Source: Planctomycetales bacterium
Lineage (GTDB): Bacteria; Planctomycetota; Planctomycetia; Planctomycetales; Planctomycetaceae
Assembly (NCBI GenBank): GCA_026400835.1
Contig: JAPLOA010000084.1
Span: 186,001 to 250,000 of the forward strand
DNA: 64,000 bases
Reading direction: 5' to 3'
Every line of letters starts with the position of its first letter. The stretch's first letter is position 1. Below the pieces are notes generated by a model. That model was not told the origin of the DNA and ran no database searches. It saw nothing but the letters and a program-made list of their open reading frames with translations. The translations under genes and the position numbers were made by a program. Positions 8,922 through 17,625 of this stretch are shown in pieces.

Positions 8922-11900
8922 TCATTCTTCCGTTTCCGGAGGTTTCGGACGTTTAACCGGTGGAGCTTCTGAAGGTGGACGTGGAGCCGGGCGTTCCGCA
9001 GCGGAAGGATCCGCGGAAGGTTTTGGAGCGGCTGGCCGAGGTGCCACGGGGCGCTCGCCGACGGGTTTCTCTGTTGCACCTTCCGGTCGCGGAACCACAG
9101 GTTTTGGTGCTGCAGGTCGAGGTACAACTGGCTTTGGTTCTGCGGATCCCCCTTCAGTTGAAACCGGTTTCGGTGCCGCGGGTTTTGCGACCGGTGGCTT
9201 GGGCGTCGCAGGTTTGGCTTCCGGAGATGTGCCGTCGGTTGATGCTGGCTGCGGAGCCGCAGGCCGCGGTGCGGCTGGTTTTACCGGAGCGGCACCGTCC
9301 GGAGCTGGAGGACGCGGCCTTGGCGCCGGCTTGGGCGCGGCGGGATCGACTACCGGAGCCGTTCCGGCTGCGGTTGCCGCCGGGGCCGACGGGACAGGTT
9401 TTCTCACAGGTGCCTCACCCGTTGCGCTAGCAGGAGCCGCTGGCTTAGGTCGTGCTTCCCCCGTAGAAGTTGATGGAGCCGCAGGTCGTGGGCTGCCTTC
9501 GGCCGAAACAGGTTTCGGGGCTGGCTTCGCGACGGGTTTTGCATCCGGCGAGGCAGGCGTAATCGCCGGAGCAGCCGTTCCAGACGCCGAAACCGCAGTC
9601 GATGGCGATGCTGCTTTTGCCACAGGAGACGTTGGTTTCGCCGAAGTTGAGGCTGGCTTTGCTGCATCCATGGCTGGCTTTGCCGCTGCAGATCTAACGC
9701 TTGGAGCTGCTTTCTTGCCGCCACCTATACCTGCAAAGCCACTGAAGTCAGGTTCTGCGGGAACGTCGAAGCTAAGCCCCTGAGGAATTCCGCTCACAGC
9801 CTCTGCCGCCATATTGAGCCCGGAAAATTTCGGAGCCGAAGATGGGCCCGGAATATGAACTCGGTTTTTCGGTTTACGCATGAAGTAGAACATTGCACCG
9901 GCGATTCCCATGCAAAGGCCAACGCCGACGACGATCAGCAGCGTGTTTGAGCCCCCTTCGTCTGCAGCAGCATCCGTTGCAGCAGTGTTCGCAGCGACGG
10001 CTGCACCTGCTTTGGCTTTTTCGGCCTCATCAATCGCTTCTTCTTCCGGCTTGACGGCAACGGCATTTCGATCCAATGGGGTTGGTGCTTCACCGAGATC
10101 CGCCTGAAGGTCCTGATAGAGTCTGTCAAACCTCGCGAAGGCAACGTCGTCGAGATCTCGCACAGCCTGAACAAAGCTGGTGATCTCTGCCATTGCCGAT
10201 TTCCTTTGCTTTGCCGCATCACTTTCAGATGCTGTCGCAAATCTACGGCGGCAATAGGCCAGTTCATATCGAGCATCAACAAACCGAGCTTTCAGCTCAG
10301 GCGAAGGATCCTTGGTCACAATCTGCTGCAGGCGACGTGAAAGTTGTGACCAGCCCCAAACCGAAGTAGGTCTTCCTGCGGAATCTTTCGTACCAAGGAT
10401 CGCTTCAGGGAACTTTTTCGGATCATTTTCAGCTCCCCAATCAGTCAGAATCAGAGCGGCTTCGAACTGTGCATCCAGAGTCATTGGATTCTCGGTCAGA
10501 ATCTCCTCAATGTTCTTCAAAGCTTCTTCGAACTGTTTCTGCTGCCGGCGACATCGCGCGAGACGAAGTTTGACAGCGTTTTTATTGTCCGCATTGACAA
10601 GTCCACCGGAGATAATTTCGGAGTATGCATCGCCCGCTTTTGCGTAGTACGCAGCGGCACTGGCTGCATCGCCAGCAACTCCCTGACCAAGGCCATAATA
10701 CGTTTCGCCGATCCACAGCAGGGAGTTGTAGTCGCTCTTGTTGCGAGACTCATAAACCTTCTGCAGGAACTTTTCGAACGAATCACGAACCGCAGCCAAT
10801 CTCTCGTTTTCTCCTGAGAGTTTGAGGCGTCGCAGTTCTTCCTGCAGTTCCATCCCCAGTTGGGTGTACGCCGCAAGAATATCCTGTCCGCCGACTTTCT
10901 CCAGTTTCGTCATCGTCTGCAAGGCCTGGTCGATTTGCTGCGTGCCGATGTAAGCACGAAGCAGGAGTCGATATGTGAGACCTGCAAATGACTGACTCTG
11001 AATTCCGTCTTCGGGACGCGGAGTGCCTTCGGGAACCTCAATCGCAGTGACCACCGAGTTCTCTGCTCCTTTGGTCAGGCGATCAATAGTGCCGGGAAAC
11101 TCACCATCAAGATTCAGAATACTTGCGAGGGAGACTTCCGCTGCGGCCAGTTCCTCCGTGGGCTTTGCCATATCGCCCAGTTTTTGCCGGGACAGTTGAA
11201 TCCCGTTCGCCAGCAACGTTTTGGCTTCAGTCTTCCACTGCAACATCGCCTGCGCGTCAGGCTGTTCGCCTTGCGGGTCTGCTGCGGCCATGGCTGCTTT
11301 TTGTGTCCACGCTGTCCAATAAGACTGTCCGGCGTTGATTCGAGCAGAAATATATTGAGGGTCAGCTTCAGGCACCTGGAGATACCATTTGGCCCCTTCA
11401 AGTGGTTGATTCAGAGTCCGGTATACACTGCCCAGACGCATTCTTGCTTCACCGCCTTTGGCGGATTGCGGATACAACGCAAGAATTCTTTCGCAGACAT
11501 CGCGCAGGGTTCGGGTTTCGAAATCACGATCCTTCGGAGGTCCGGCGTTCCAGGCTGCTACAGCGGCCGCCATCGCAATTTCGGTCGCGTTCAAAGCCGT
11601 ATCCGGATCCGCTTTGATGTCATGCTCAAAGCAATACTGAGCCAAAATGATGGCATCCAGAGGGCGACCAAGACGCAGCTTTACAAAACTCAGCAGGTAT
11701 CGTGACTGAGCAACGGCCTTCGGGTCACTATCGTCATCACGCAGATCGAGTGACAGTTGCAGGAGACGACCAACTTCTTTCAGGTGGCTTTCCAGGGCTG
11801 CTGTCTTCGTCGCCTTTTCCGTCGCGTCAGCAGCCTTGGCCGCGTCGTCGCTGAGTTGCTGGATCTGTGCGATCATGCCTCGAGCACGTTCGAAGGCTGT

Positions 11901-13175
11901 CGCGAAATCTCGAGGCTCGCGGTCTTTTTCGCCGAGGACAACTTTGAGACGCCGCCCCATTGCGGCCGCTGTTTCTTTGTATGGCCCGGGATACTTTCCA
12001 ACCTGAATGGCATCATCCATCGCAGATCGCAGGATGGCTTCTTTTTCCTTTTCAGGCATCTCGCGGGTGGCCCCGAGTTTCTCGGCGGCAATTGCACGTT
12101 CCCAGAGGATTCCAAGGCCCGACTGACTTGTTGCCAGTTGGCGGTTGCTCTGTAACCAGACGGTGGCTTCCTGAATAACGAGAGCGTGGTCATTTTTCTG
12201 CGGATCATTCAGACAGATCAAGCGATAGTGCTGAGCGATGCCCTTCAGCACCAGGACCGCACTGTTCTCCGACGGATGCCCCAGCATTTCATTATAGATG
12301 CCCAGAGCACGGCCGATATCGTCTTGTTCCTGAAAGCATTTCCCCATCATCAGGCGGGCATGCAGGCCGATCTGATTGGTTCGACGGCTGGTGTGGATCT
12401 TTTCGAACAGCTCTGCAGCTTGAATCAATGTTTGTTTGCGTTCTTCGGTACCTTTATCAAACGTCTGTCCTCGTTCATAGGTGCAGCGGACAAGGTTGAA
12501 TGAGGCACGAAGGTACTTCGCTTCGGCTTCCAGTCGGCGCTGAAATTCTTCCTCGTCCTTTTGTTCGTCAATAAACTTTGGAAAGGCGTCGTAGATGGCT
12601 TTGTACTGATCCTGAGCCGTCTGGTAGATGGCCTTGGCCTGGTCCACGAGGGTTCGGGCGGATTGCTGCAGCTCCAGCTTTTTGTCGGCTTCCTCGATTT
12701 CTGAAGCCTTCCACATCAGCGAACGAGCACGTTCAAACAGCAATTCTCCCAACATTGAATTTGCGAGAGCTGCCTGTGCATGCTGGCCATGTTCTCCAAT
12801 AAACTTGCGAAGCGAAACTTCCGCTTCGGAAAGCGCCTTCTCGCGGTCTTCCGGGATGCGTGATGCCGCCCCTTTTTGCTGGAGAGTCATGCCACGTTCG
12901 AGGTCCAGAACTTCCCGCACTTCCTGTGGCAGGTCGGATCGCTGAGTAATCGAATCGATATATTCGATCGCGGTGTCAAAGAACTGACGCTCCCGGAGAC
13001 CTCCAATGAAGTCAAGATAGCGCTCTTCTCCACGGGCCGAGGCTCCAAAAATCAGAGCCATGGCCACGACCACGGGAGCGATCATCGGCCGGCCGAAACG
13101 CTCCAAACGCCCGCAAAAATGACGGACAGCGGCGACAATCGGAAGTCGGAAACTCAGAACTAACGGGCCGTCCAT
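8922..13175 (-). CDS. Giant TPR protein with one membrane helix and Pro/Ala-rich tail
   Basis: 1417 residues, the first gene of the envelope operon. The N-terminus has a long signal/anchor (MIAPVVVAMALIFGASARGEE). About 1000 residues of helical TPR-like repeats follow (AELFEKIHTSRRTNQIGLHA, AAAYYAKAGDAYSEIISGG, ARCRRQQKQFEEALKNIEEI). Then comes one membrane helix near residues 1075-1100 (TLLIVVGVGLCMGIAGAMFYF) with a positive stop, and a C-terminal tail of about 315 residues built from imperfect KPAAPRP/KPVVPRP units. The expected topology is periplasmic TPR and cytoplasmic tail. GTG/ATG choice: ATG 13175 has GAGGATC 7 bases upstream; ATG 13085 would shorten the N-region. No family name is recognised; the ExbB/ExbD context suggests an energised envelope complex. 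Confidence 0.85.
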   Translation of the reverse strand: MDGPLVLSFRLPIVAAVRHFCGRLERFGRPMIAPVVVAMALIFGASARGEERYLDFIGGLRERQFFDTAIEYIDSITQRSDLPQEVREVLDLERGMTLQQKGAASRIPEDREKALSEAEVSLRKFIGEHGQHAQAALANSMLGELLFERARSLMWKASEIEEADKKLELQQSARTLVDQAKAIYQTAQDQYKAIYDAFPKFIDEQKDEEEFQRRLEAEAKYLRASFNLVRCTYERGQTFDKGTEERKQTLIQAAELFEKIHTSRRTNQIGLHARLMMGKCFQEQDDIGRALGIYNEMLGHPSENSAVLVLKGIAQHYRLICLNDPQKNDHALVIQEATVWLQSNRQLATSQSGLGILWERAIAAEKLGATREMPEKEKEAILRSAMDDAIQVGKYPGPYKETAAAMGRRLKVVLGEKDREPRDFATAFERARGMIAQIQQLSDDAAKAADATEKATKTAALESHLKEVGRLLQLSLDLRDDDSDPKAVAQSRYLLSFVKLRLGRPLDAIILAQYCFEHDIKADPDTALNATEIAMAAAVAAWNAGPPKDRDFETRTLRDVCERILALYPQSAKGGEARMRLGSVYRTLNQPLEGAKWYLQVPEADPQYISARINAGQSYWTAWTQKAAMAAADPQGEQPDAQAMLQWKTEAKTLLANGIQLSRQKLGDMAKPTEELAAAEVSLASILNLDGEFPGTIDRLTKGAENSVVTAIEVPEGTPRPEDGIQSQSFAGLTYRLLLRAYIGTQQIDQALQTMTKLEKVGGQDILAAYTQLGMELQEELRRLKLSGENERLAAVRDSFEKFLQKVYESRNKSDYNSLLWIGETYYGLGQGVAGDAASAAAYYAKAGDAYSEIISGGLVNADNKNAVKLRLARCRRQQKQFEEALKNIEEILTENPMTLDAQFEAALILTDWGAENDPKKFPEAILGTKDSAGRPTSVWGWSQLSRRLQQIVTKDPSPELKARFVDARYELAYCRRRFATASESDAAKQRKSAMAEITSFVQAVRDLDDVAFARFDRLYQDLQADLGEAPTPLDRNAVAVKPEEEAIDEAEKAKAGAAVAANTAATDAAADEGGSNTLLIVVGVGLCMGIAGAMFYFMRKPKNRVHIPGPSSAPKFSGLNMAAEAVSGIPQGLSFDVPAEPDFSGFAGIGGGKKAAPSVRSAAAKPAMDAAKPASTSAKPTSPVAKAASPSTAVSASGTAAPAITPASPDAKPVAKPAPKPVSAEGSPRPAAPSTSTGEARPKPAAPASATGEAPVRKPVPSAPAATAAGTAPVVDPAAPKPAPRPRPPAPDGAAPVKPAAPRPAAPQPASTDGTSPEAKPATPKPPVAKPAAPKPVSTEGGSAEPKPVVPRPAAPKPVVPRPEGATEKPVGERPVAPRPAAPKPSADPSAAERPAPRPPSEAPPVKRPKPPETEE

Positions 13176-13403
13176 GCGAGATCCTCAGCGTGACAGGCTC
13201 GAATCATCGAGACATGATGACAGGAAGTGGGGCAGGAACATGTGTATAAGAGCATATGTCCTATGCCGTCTTGTCGCAACGATTGAAGGGAATTCTGTGG
13301 TTGCCCTGTGGCAGATTGTTCCGGTCCGCTACATTTCTGCTGGATCGCAGGGATGTTACGGGCCCTTGCTTCCTCACGATTTGTCGCTGAAAGGGAAACT
13401 GGC
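13176..13403. promoter_or_regulatory. Divergent promoter region
   Basis: 228 bases between the divergently transcribed envelope operon and the kinase gene; promoters of both must lie here. No operator or unambiguous -10/-35 pair was found. Confidence 0.45.
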
Positions 13404-14522
13404 GTGAGCGAAAACATTACGCTGTCGGATACCGACCGAGACCTGCCAAAGCATGTCAAAAACGGCTTTATGCGATATCGGGATTTTCAGCCCCTGACGC
13501 AGGGCGGTGAGGCGATCTTGCGCACGTGTGTCGACGAGAATCTCGGCCGGACCGTCGTGATGAAGACTCTCCAGCCACAGTTCCAGAATCTTGAGACCTA
13601 TCAGAAACGGTTTCTCAGAGAAGCCCGCGTTACTGCGCAGATTCCGCATCCGGCGACGATTCCCGTGTACGAACTCAGCCGGGATTCCGAGGGCAATGCT
13701 TACTTCACGATGAAGAAACTCCGGGGACGCGATCTCAGCGATATTCTGGACAAGATCTCCGAGGGCGACAAAGCCACCATCGAAAAGTACCCGTTGGACA
13801 GTCTGCTCAACGTTTTGATCCACTGCAGCCAGTGCCTCGCGTTTGCTCATAATCAAAAGGTGGTTCATCGCGACATGAAGCCCGCCAACATTATGATCGG
13901 TGACTACGGTGAGATCATGGTGCTGGACTGGGGTCTGGCCAAAGTCTGGGACATGGAGGACGACGAGGACGTCGATCGCCTGATCCGAAGCGGGCAGCAG
14001 GCAATGTCCGGGCGGCTGACCGGGCGTGGTGACGTTCAGGGGACACCGTTCTATATGTCACCTGAGCAGGCTGTCGAAACAGGTGATGTGGATGAACGCA
14101 CCGACATTTACAACATGGGAATCATTCTGTTTGAAGTTCTGACCGGTGAAAGTTACATGTCTGGCAGGAACTTCAAAGAGATCAAACGGAAGCTGCAGGA
14201 AGATCCCGTCCGTGAACCTCGAGCTGTTGCGCCGCTGAAGAGAATTCCTGCCGAGCTGAACGCTATCTGCATGAAAGCGTTGCAACGTTCCGTGACTGAT
14301 CGATATCAGAAAATGTCCGAGTTCAGCGAAGACCTTCGCGCCGCGCTGCTGGGGAATCCCGTTTCGGTTTACCATGAACCGATCTGGGGGCGTGTTCTGA
14401 AGTGGCGGGATCGAAAAGTTTTCAGTGCGGCGTCTCTGATCTGGATGCTGGCTGGAGCGACATTGTGTTTCGGAGTGCAGTTGCTGGTCAAATTGGTATT
14501 GAAACTCGGTGAAGGATCCTGA
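13404..14522 (+). CDS. Serine/threonine protein kinase with C-terminal membrane helix
   Basis: A 372-residue Hanks-type kinase. Key residues are visible: catalytic Lys54 (VVMKTL), HRDMKPAN with catalytic Asp157, the magnesium motif as DWG at 175-177 (the usual planctomycete variant of DFG), and the activation/APE region GTPFYMSPEQA at 213-223. The glycine loop is weak (TQGGEAILRTCV). A single membrane helix lies near residues 345-365, so the catalytic domain faces the cytoplasm. I chose GTG 13404 because AAGGGA lies 8 bases upstream; a longer frame from 13308 has no support. The stop is 3 bases before the sugar-kinase gene, so they are co-transcribed. Confidence 0.9.
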   Translation: MSENITLSDTDRDLPKHVKNGFMRYRDFQPLTQGGEAILRTCVDENLGRTVVMKTLQPQFQNLETYQKRFLREARVTAQIPHPATIPVYELSRDSEGNAYFTMKKLRGRDLSDILDKISEGDKATIEKYPLDSLLNVLIHCSQCLAFAHNQKVVHRDMKPANIMIGDYGEIMVLDWGLAKVWDMEDDEDVDRLIRSGQQAMSGRLTGRGDVQGTPFYMSPEQAVETGDVDERTDIYNMGIILFEVLTGESYMSGRNFKEIKRKLQEDPVREPRAVAPLKRIPAELNAICMKALQRSVTDRYQKMSEFSEDLRAALLGNPVSVYHEPIWGRVLKWRDRKVFSAASLIWMLAGATLCFGVQLLVKLVLKLGEGS

Positions 14523-14525
14523 ACT

Positions 14526-15542
14526 GTGGCAAACCGATTATTCCTCGGGCTTGACCTGGGTGGAACCAACGTCAAGGCTGGCGTAGTTGATGACCAGGGG
14601 AATGCTCTGGCATCAAGGAGTGTGGCAACTCAGGCGATTCTTGGTCCAGTGAAGGGTGTTGAGCAAATTGTCCGGGCTGGTCGAGAAGCCGTTATGGCTG
14701 CTGGCGTGGACCTGGCAGACATCAGCGCCGTGGGGCTCGCAACGCCGGGTACGATGGATATTCCCGGAGGAATGTTGCTGGATCCCCCAAACCTGCCGGG
14801 CTGGGTTAATTTTCCGATCCGAGATGAGGTCGGCAGAAGGCTGCAACGCCCGACAATCCTGCAGAATGATGCGAACGCTGCGGCCTACGGCGAATACTGG
14901 GCCGGTACCGCGAAACATGCTCGCAGCCTGCTGTTCTATACTCTGGGTACCGGACTCGGGGGCGGAGTCATTGTCGACGATCATATCATTGAGGGGGAAC
15001 ATTCGCATGGCTCGGAGCTGGGCCATGTGATTCTGGAAATGGACGAGGGACGACTATGCCCGACCGGCCAATACGGCACTGCCGAAGCGTACGTCAGCGC
15101 GACGGCATTGCTGAAGCGGTTTCGAGAACGCCTTGAGGCTGGCGATGTGACGTCGGTGCGAACTCGAATGGAGTCCGGTTCAGAATTGTCGCCTCGATTG
15201 ATCGCGGAAGAAGCCGAGCGTGGTGACCATCTGGCTCTGGAATTGATCATGGAGATGGCTCGCTATCTGGGAGCCACAATCACAACCGCAGTGCATGTGA
15301 TTGATCCGGCAATGGTGCTGCTTGGTGGGGCGATGACGTTCGGTCGCAATGAAACGCAGGTGGGGCGTGAGTTTCTGCGTCGCGTGCGACAGGAGTTTCG
15401 TGGCCGAACATTTACGACCATCGCCGACAGGATTTCGATCGAGTATGCCTCATTGGGTGGTGACGCTGGTTTCATCGGCGCTGCTGGCTGTGCTCGACGG
15501 GCTCTGGATATTGGGCGTATGCCGCCAGTTCCAGTGCCATAG
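14526..15542 (+). CDS. ROK-family sugar kinase (glucokinase-like)
   Basis: 338 residues, starting at GTG 14526. The ATP-binding phosphate-1 motif DLGGTN is at residues 10-15, and the sugar-binding NDANAAAYGEY motif and GTGLGGGVIVD follow in the right order. ROK kinases phosphorylate glucose, GlcNAc, ManNAc or related sugars. The usual zinc-binding motif CxCGxxGCxE is changed to LCPTGQYGTAEAY, leaving only one of the three cysteines; the flanking GHV histidine is kept. It sits directly after a Ser/Thr kinase and before a muramidase, and glucose-6-phosphate isomerase is nearby. Glucose or an amino sugar are both possible substrates. Confidence 0.87.
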   Translation: MANRLFLGLDLGGTNVKAGVVDDQGNALASRSVATQAILGPVKGVEQIVRAGREAVMAAGVDLADISAVGLATPGTMDIPGGMLLDPPNLPGWVNFPIRDEVGRRLQRPTILQNDANAAAYGEYWAGTAKHARSLLFYTLGTGLGGGVIVDDHIIEGEHSHGSELGHVILEMDEGRLCPTGQYGTAEAYVSATALLKRFRERLEAGDVTSVRTRMESGSELSPRLIAEEAERGDHLALELIMEMARYLGATITTAVHVIDPAMVLLGGAMTFGRNETQVGREFLRRVRQEFRGRTFTTIADRISIEYASLGGDAGFIGAAGCARRALDIGRMPPVPVP

Positions 15543-15568
15543 AGTGTCTTCTGAGTGATCCAATTCTT

Positions 15569-16756
15569 ATGAGCCGACAGGATTCCAAACTTCGCATCGG
15601 GCTCGAACGGCTGTTGTCCGATCAGCAGCACATACTCAAAGGCCGCCGTTTTGCCGTAGTTATGAATCGTGCGTCGGTGAACGCTGACGTTCGTCTGGCC
15701 TGTGATCTGCTGGCCGAGAAATTTCCGGGACAACTGCGGTCTATTCTTTCGCCACAGCACGGACTCTGGTGCGAACAGCAGGCGAACATGATCGAGACGG
15801 CTCATGGTCGACATGATCGTCTGGGCGTTCCCGTCTACAGTCTGTACTCCCAAACGCGACGACCGACCGCGGAGATGTTGTCCGGCATCGATTGTCTTGT
15901 GATTGATCTGCAGGACGCAGGAACTCGAGTCTACACGTTCATCTGGACGATGCTTTATTGTCTTCAGGAGTGTGCTGCTCGACAAATTTCAGTAGTGGTT
16001 CTGGATCGACCGAATCCCATTGGAGGAATGATCTCAGAGGGACCCTTGCTCGATTCAGCGTGTCGCAGTTTCGTCGGCGAGGCTGAGATCCCGATGCGAC
16101 ATGGCCTGACGATTGGTGAGTTGGCTGGATTCTTCAATAAGCGGTATGGTATTAACGCCGAACTGGTCGTCGTTCCTATGGAAGGCTGGCGACGCGATCA
16201 GTACTTTGATGAGACTGGCCGTTTGTGGGTTCCACCATCACCCAATATGCAGGCCGTGCAGACTGCCGTTGTCTATCCCGGGCAGGTTTTGCTGGAGGGA
16301 ACGAATCTCTCCGAAGGCCGCGGAACTACGGTGCCGTTCGAGGTTATCGGTGCACCGTTTATTGACCCCGGCGAATTCTGTGAGCATCTTCAGTCGCTTG
16401 GGCTGCAGGGCGTTCGATTTCTGCCGATCCGATTTACTCCGACATTCGACAAGTGGGCCGGACTAAGCTGTGGCGGCGTTTCCATTCATGTGACTGATCG
16501 GACTGTGTTTCATTCCTACGAAATGACCGTACGAATATTGAAGCTGTGCCGGGAAAAGTATCCGGACGATTGTCTGCTCAATCCTCCGCCCTACGAATAT
16601 GAAAACTCGCTGATGCCGCTCGACATTATCAGCGGCAGTTCGCTGCTGCGGAGGTGTCTGACAGAATACTCGGAAATGGAAGCAGCCATTGCGCTGGACT
16701 GCGAAGCCTGGGATCAGGAACGAAGCGAGTTTTTGCTTTACCCATGTGTCATCTAG
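15569..16756 (+). CDS. namZ: DUF1343 / NamZ-type exo-beta-N-acetylmuramidase
   Basis: 395 residues matching the DUF1343 family, whose characterised Bacillus member NamZ releases N-acetylmuramic acid from peptidoglycan fragments. Conserved landmarks seen are LSPQHGLWCEQQAN, the QDAGTRVYTFIWTM segment, VVLDRPNPIGG, and VYPGQVLLEGTNLSEGRGTT followed by PFEVIGAPFI. There is no signal peptide, so it acts in the cytoplasm or after another export route. It follows the ROK kinase by 26 bases on the same strand, compatible with amino-sugar salvage. Planctomycetes have a thin peptidoglycan, so turnover is a reasonable role. Confidence 0.87.
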   Translation: MSRQDSKLRIGLERLLSDQQHILKGRRFAVVMNRASVNADVRLACDLLAEKFPGQLRSILSPQHGLWCEQQANMIETAHGRHDRLGVPVYSLYSQTRRPTAEMLSGIDCLVIDLQDAGTRVYTFIWTMLYCLQECAARQISVVVLDRPNPIGGMISEGPLLDSACRSFVGEAEIPMRHGLTIGELAGFFNKRYGINAELVVVPMEGWRRDQYFDETGRLWVPPSPNMQAVQTAVVYPGQVLLEGTNLSEGRGTTVPFEVIGAPFIDPGEFCEHLQSLGLQGVRFLPIRFTPTFDKWAGLSCGGVSIHVTDRTVFHSYEMTVRILKLCREKYPDDCLLNPPPYEYENSLMPLDIISGSSLLRRCLTEYSEMEAAIALDCEAWDQERSEFLLYPCVI

Positions 16757-16849
16757 CCCACCTGGACTCCGGCAGCCTGGTGCCGCTGTGCTTCAGGCAG
16801 CCTGCTGCCAAAACCCGGGCTTGAAGTGTTGTTATGGATCAAGGGGTTT

Positions 16850-16869
16850 GACCACAGCCTGCTGTGGTC
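16850..16869. terminator. Hairpin between convergent genes, possible bidirectional terminator
   Basis: Perfect 8-bp stem GACCACAG / CTGTGGTC around a 4-base loop (CCTG), between the convergent muramidase and UPF0173 genes. There is no T-run on either side. Smaller GGCAG/CTGCC and GCTGCAGCAG palindromes surround it, so the whole 150-base gap is unusually palindromic. Confidence 0.4.
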
Positions 16870-16911
16870 GGAAAGCTGCAGCAGGCTGCAGCAGTCCAAA
16901 GGGCCGGGAGA

Positions 16912-17595
16912 CTACAACGTAAACGACTGGCCGGGACTTAGCACCACAGGTTTGGCAGACGTGCCCGTTTGGACTTTTGCTGACCACGCCTCAACATCCT
17001 GCTTGATCACGGGAAACGTGTTGTAGTGTCCCGGGATCACGTATTCCGGACGTAGAAAACCAACGGCCAGAATCGCATCATCGGGGCCCATGGTGTAGTT
17101 GTCGCCGATCGGCAGGATCGCAACCCTCAGGCTTTCATCGCCAATCAGCTTCATGTCGGAAAACAGAGCCGTGTCGCAGGCATGGTAGATATTGCCATCG
17201 GAGGTCTTGAGCAGAACTCCCGTCGCGCATCCACCGTAGGAACCATCGGGCAGCATCGAACCATGATGAGCCATGGTCAGCTTGATTGTTCCGAAATCGA
17301 ACTTGTAGCTGCCGCCAGTATTCATGTCATGAGTTCGCTCTACGCCCTGCTCTTTCAGCCATGTTGCGATCTCGTAATTCGTGATGACAAGGCAGTTGGT
17401 TCGCCTGGCAATCGCAACCGTGTCGCCAACATGATCACCGTGCCCATGCGAGACAACGATATAGTCGGGTTGAACGCTGTCTGCGGAGACAGAAGCCAGT
17501 GGATTCCCGGTCAGGAAAGGGTCAATCAGGATCGTCTTGCCAGCGGTTTGAATTTGAAACGCACCGTGCCCCAGGAACGTAATCGTTGTGCTCAT
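16912..17595 (-). CDS. UPF0173 metal-dependent hydrolase (metallo-beta-lactamase fold)
   Basis: 227 residues from ATG 17595; an upstream in-frame ATG at 17625 overlaps nothing but lies inside the leader. The metal-binding HxHxDH motif is SHGHGDHVGD (His50, His52, Asp54, His55), and later DFGTIKLTMAHHGS, HACDTALFSDM and VIPGHYNTFP provide the remaining ligands of this family. The UPF0173 proteins are cytoplasmic hydrolases of unknown physiological substrate. It follows the pgi stop by 30 bases on the same strand and is likely read from the same transcript. Confidence 0.9.
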   Translation of the reverse strand: MSTTITFLGHGAFQIQTAGKTILIDPFLTGNPLASVSADSVQPDYIVVSHGHGDHVGDTVAIARRTNCLVITNYEIATWLKEQGVERTHDMNTGGSYKFDFGTIKLTMAHHGSMLPDGSYGGCATGVLLKTSDGNIYHACDTALFSDMKLIGDESLRVAILPIGDNYTMGPDDAILAVGFLRPEYVIPGHYNTFPVIKQDVEAWSAKVQTGTSAKPVVLSPGQSFTL

Positions 17596-17625
17596 GAGTC
17601 TTAACTTTCTGCTTTTGGCCAGCAA

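Noticed and set aside
8767-9783. 338-residue Gly/Ala-rich open frame on the + strand
   Set aside because: It is the exact antisense of the low-complexity Pro/Ala tail of the giant TPR protein, which makes long open frames by composition alone; it has no start signal or domain.
13374-13868. 164-residue minus-strand frame inside the kinase gene
   Set aside because: Antisense to intact HRD/DWG kinase motifs; no ribosome site and no homology.
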